A DNA stretch of 64,000 nucleotides from CBDDKS01 sp965230335. Lineage in GTDB: Bacteria; Pseudomonadota; Gammaproteobacteria; Enterobacterales; Kangiellaceae. The stretch spans positions 1,612,001 through 1,676,000 of the forward strand of contig CBDDKS010000006.1 in NCBI GenBank assembly GCA_965230335.1. Reading direction: 5' to 3'. Under the pieces are notes generated by a model that was not told the origin of the DNA, ran no database searches, and saw nothing but the letters and a program-made list of their open reading frames with translations. This document shows positions 62,428 to 64,000 of this stretch, piece by piece. The position numbers were made by a program, and so were the translations under genes. Each line of letters opens with the position of its first letter. Within the stretch, counting starts at the first letter, position 1.

Positions 62428-64000
62428 ATGAAGCAACGACTCATATTGATGATTTTAACTTTTGTAAATATACCCAGTGTTTGGTCAGACATATCAACAC
62501 AAGATTCAGAGACAATTATTGTCACAGGTGTACATGAACCAAGCCTGATATCTGAAGAACCTTTATCTATTACTGTTTTTGACAGGGATACACTGGAACG
62601 TTTCAATAAAAGTGCTTTAACGGATGTTTTGCGTAATATTCCAGGCTTACAAGTCACGCAGCAAGGTAGTCTGGGTGGTGTGAGTGAGGTGATGATTCGA
62701 GGTTCTGAATCTAATTTTGTAGCTGTTTACGTGGATGGTGTGCAGGTTAATGAACCAACGAATAGTCGCGGCGGCTCTTTCAATTTCAATAGCATTCCTC
62801 TGGAAATCATTGAACGGATCGAGGTGGTCCGTGGTCCTTTATCAGCGGTTTATGGTTCAGATGCCTTAGCTGGCGCTATTCAAATTATTACCAGGAGTCA
62901 TTTGGGAAGTAAAACCGCACAATTACAACTTGAGGTGAGTGAACCTTCTTTTTCTCGTGTATTTGCCGGCATACAGGGTGATACATCCAATGGGCATTAT
63001 GCTCTTCAGATAGGCACGCAGGATAGTGGTGAATTTTTATCAAGTGGTGAATATAAAAATCGAGTATTGAATGGTCGATGGTCACAAACATTGTCTGATA
63101 ATGAACAATGGGGATTATCTGTTCGCTATCTGGATGAGGAACGTTTTTCTTATCCAGAGCAAAGTGGTGGTCCTTTATTTTCAACAACCGATGGTTTGGA
63201 AACTGGTGATGGTGAAGAATGGGGTATGAATGTACATTATCGGGGTGTTGTTTGGGGGTTGAGAAGTCAGATGGCGATCAATGCTTTTCAGCGTGAGACA
63301 CAGACACAGTCTCCGGGTATTTCACCCTTTAATGCGGTGCCACCAACATTAGACAGTATTATGTTTGAACGCTATCAGGCTCGCTGGATAAATTCATTTC
63401 AATTAGACGATACCTTCTGGTCTGGTTTCTGGGGGATTGATTATCGATATGAATCGGGTAACAGCAGAGGACAAATCGGTTCGGGGGCATTTGCTTTTCC
63501 AAGTGATTTTGAATTAACCAGAAAACAGTGGGCTGGTTTAGGGCATATTCAATATCAATTTGATCAAACCTGGCATTTGCAAATGAGTTTACGGTACGAT
63601 AGATTTGAAAATAGTGAATTTGATGATTCAGCTTCTGAAAATACAGCACACATTGCGCTACACGGTTCATTTGATTCTTATAGTGTTTCTGTCAATTGGG
63701 CTACCGGATTTAAATTACCCAGTTTTTTTGCATTGGCTCACCCATTGATAGGTAATCCTGATTTAAAACCAGAAGAGGCAGAATCCTGGGACTTTTCTCT
63801 TAAAAAACAATTATCAGAACAAGCCAATATACACTTAAATATTTTTAGTAATCGGTATCGCAATTTGATCGATTTTGATGCAGATTTATTTTTAAGCGTG
63901 AATCGGGATAAAGTAGAAACTCAGGGGGCTGAAATAGCTTACGATATGGCTTACAGGAATTTCAGCTTAAGTACATGGATGACTTATCTGGAGTTTGATA
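62428..64000 (+). CDS. TonB-dependent outer-membrane receptor, BtuB-like (C-terminus cut by window edge)
   Basis: Outer-membrane barrel with plug domain, driven by TonB. Signal peptide 1 to about 20 (ending VWS-D), TonB box ETIIVTGV (about 27 to 34), and plug (about 40 to 155): LTDVLRNIPGLQVTQQGSLGGVSEVMIRGSESNFVAVYVDGVQVNEP and IERIEVVRGPLSAVYGSDALAGAIQIIT. The barrel continues to the window edge; 524 codons are visible of a usual 600 to 650. Sequence style is closest to BtuB, but the ligand may be cobalamin or an iron or copper chelate. A TTG two codons upstream is an alternative start. AGGAG lies upstream. Transcribed away from the PQQ-type dehydrogenase. Confidence 0.88.
   Translation, partial: MKQRLILMILTFVNIPSVWSDISTQDSETIIVTGVHEPSLISEEPLSITVFDRDTLERFNKSALTDVLRNIPGLQVTQQGSLGGVSEVMIRGSESNFVAVYVDGVQVNEPTNSRGGSFNFNSIPLEIIERIEVVRGPLSAVYGSDALAGAIQIITRSHLGSKTAQLQLEVSEPSFSRVFAGIQGDTSNGHYALQIGTQDSGEFLSSGEYKNRVLNGRWSQTLSDNEQWGLSVRYLDEERFSYPEQSGGPLFSTTDGLETGDGEEWGMNVHYRGVVWGLRSQMAINAFQRETQTQSPGISPFNAVPPTLDSIMFERYQARWINSFQLDDTFWSGFWGIDYRYESGNSRGQIGSGAFAFPSDFELTRKQWAGLGHIQYQFDQTWHLQMSLRYDRFENSEFDDSASENTAHIALHGSFDSYSVSVNWATGFKLPSFFALAHPLIGNPDLKPEEAESWDFSLKKQLSEQANIHLNIFSNRYRNLIDFDADLFLSVNRDKVETQGAEIAYDMAYRNFSLSTWMTYLEFD

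Noticed and set aside
1..64000. tRNA, rRNA, CRISPR arrays, integrase or transposase genes
   Set aside because: No cloverleaf-like, rRNA-like or regularly spaced repeat pattern and no transposase or integrase protein was seen on either strand by eye. A covariance-model scan would be decisive.

Overview
The window is a chromosomal segment of an AT-rich gammaproteobacterium. The evidence is gene content and order: hslV-hslU, rapA, fadB-fadA, gpmI-envC-ctpA-deacetylase, plsB, priA, ubiE-ubiJ-ubiB, tatABC, hemC-hemD-hemX-hemY, ubiK and uvrD, all with gammaproteobacterial-type proteins. I cannot fix the genus. Exosortase-A-associated genes, a bufferin-type copper peptide system, two haem c proteins and a SulP transporter point to a free-living or environmental lineage. 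No rRNA, tRNA, CRISPR array, prophage or transposase gene was seen.

Layout. 1-9.3 kb: partial speA, a DUF4124 protein, ubiK, an ABC-F ATPase (yheS type), a purine phosphoribosyltransferase followed by a probable nucleoside phosphorylase remnant, three little-known genes, then hslU/hslV behind a candidate heat-shock promoter. 9.5-21.2 kb: rapA, a Thg1-like reverse polymerase, an exported thioredoxin/MsrA-like fusion, fadBA, gpmI and envC. 21.2-31 kb: ctpA-type protease, divergent polysaccharide deacetylase, an exported hydratase-fold protein, uvrD, a small exported protein and plsB, with three copies of a dispersed repeat (R1). 30.7-38 kb: a decarboxylase plus acyl-CoA ligase pair of the exosortase-A-associated type, a double VanZ membrane protein, rpmE and priA. 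38-46.6 kb: dihaem lipoprotein, PhoX-like protein, MntP-like membrane protein, Usp/SulP pair, GAF-GGDEF cyclase and a membrane-anchored glutaredoxin. 46.6-57.4 kb: tatABC, hinT, ubiBJE, rimO and hemYXDC. 57.5-64 kb: a bufferin cluster (precursor, MNIO enzyme, partner), a membrane PQQ-type dehydrogenase/cytochrome fusion and a partial TonB-dependent receptor.

How genes work together. ubiE, ubiJ, ubiB and ubiK serve ubiquinone synthesis; hemC, hemD and probably hemXY serve haem synthesis; the Tat genes export folded redox proteins; envC and the protease and deacetylase next to it act at the cell envelope. The bufferin operon encodes a short cysteine-rich peptide and the enzyme pair expected to modify it.

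The least expected material is non-coding. One repeat family (R1) is about 295 bp when complete, with at least five copies whose hairpins are kept by compensatory base changes. A second family (R2) is a 24-bp half-palindrome, first half TTAGAGCCTGTT and second half TATCTTTTATAG, with eight recognisable copies plus fragments. R2 forms near-perfect inverted pairs and has supplied stop codons or C-terminal residues to neighbouring genes. The bufferin precursor is also unusual: it carries two tandem copies of its cysteine core and a lipoprotein-type signal.
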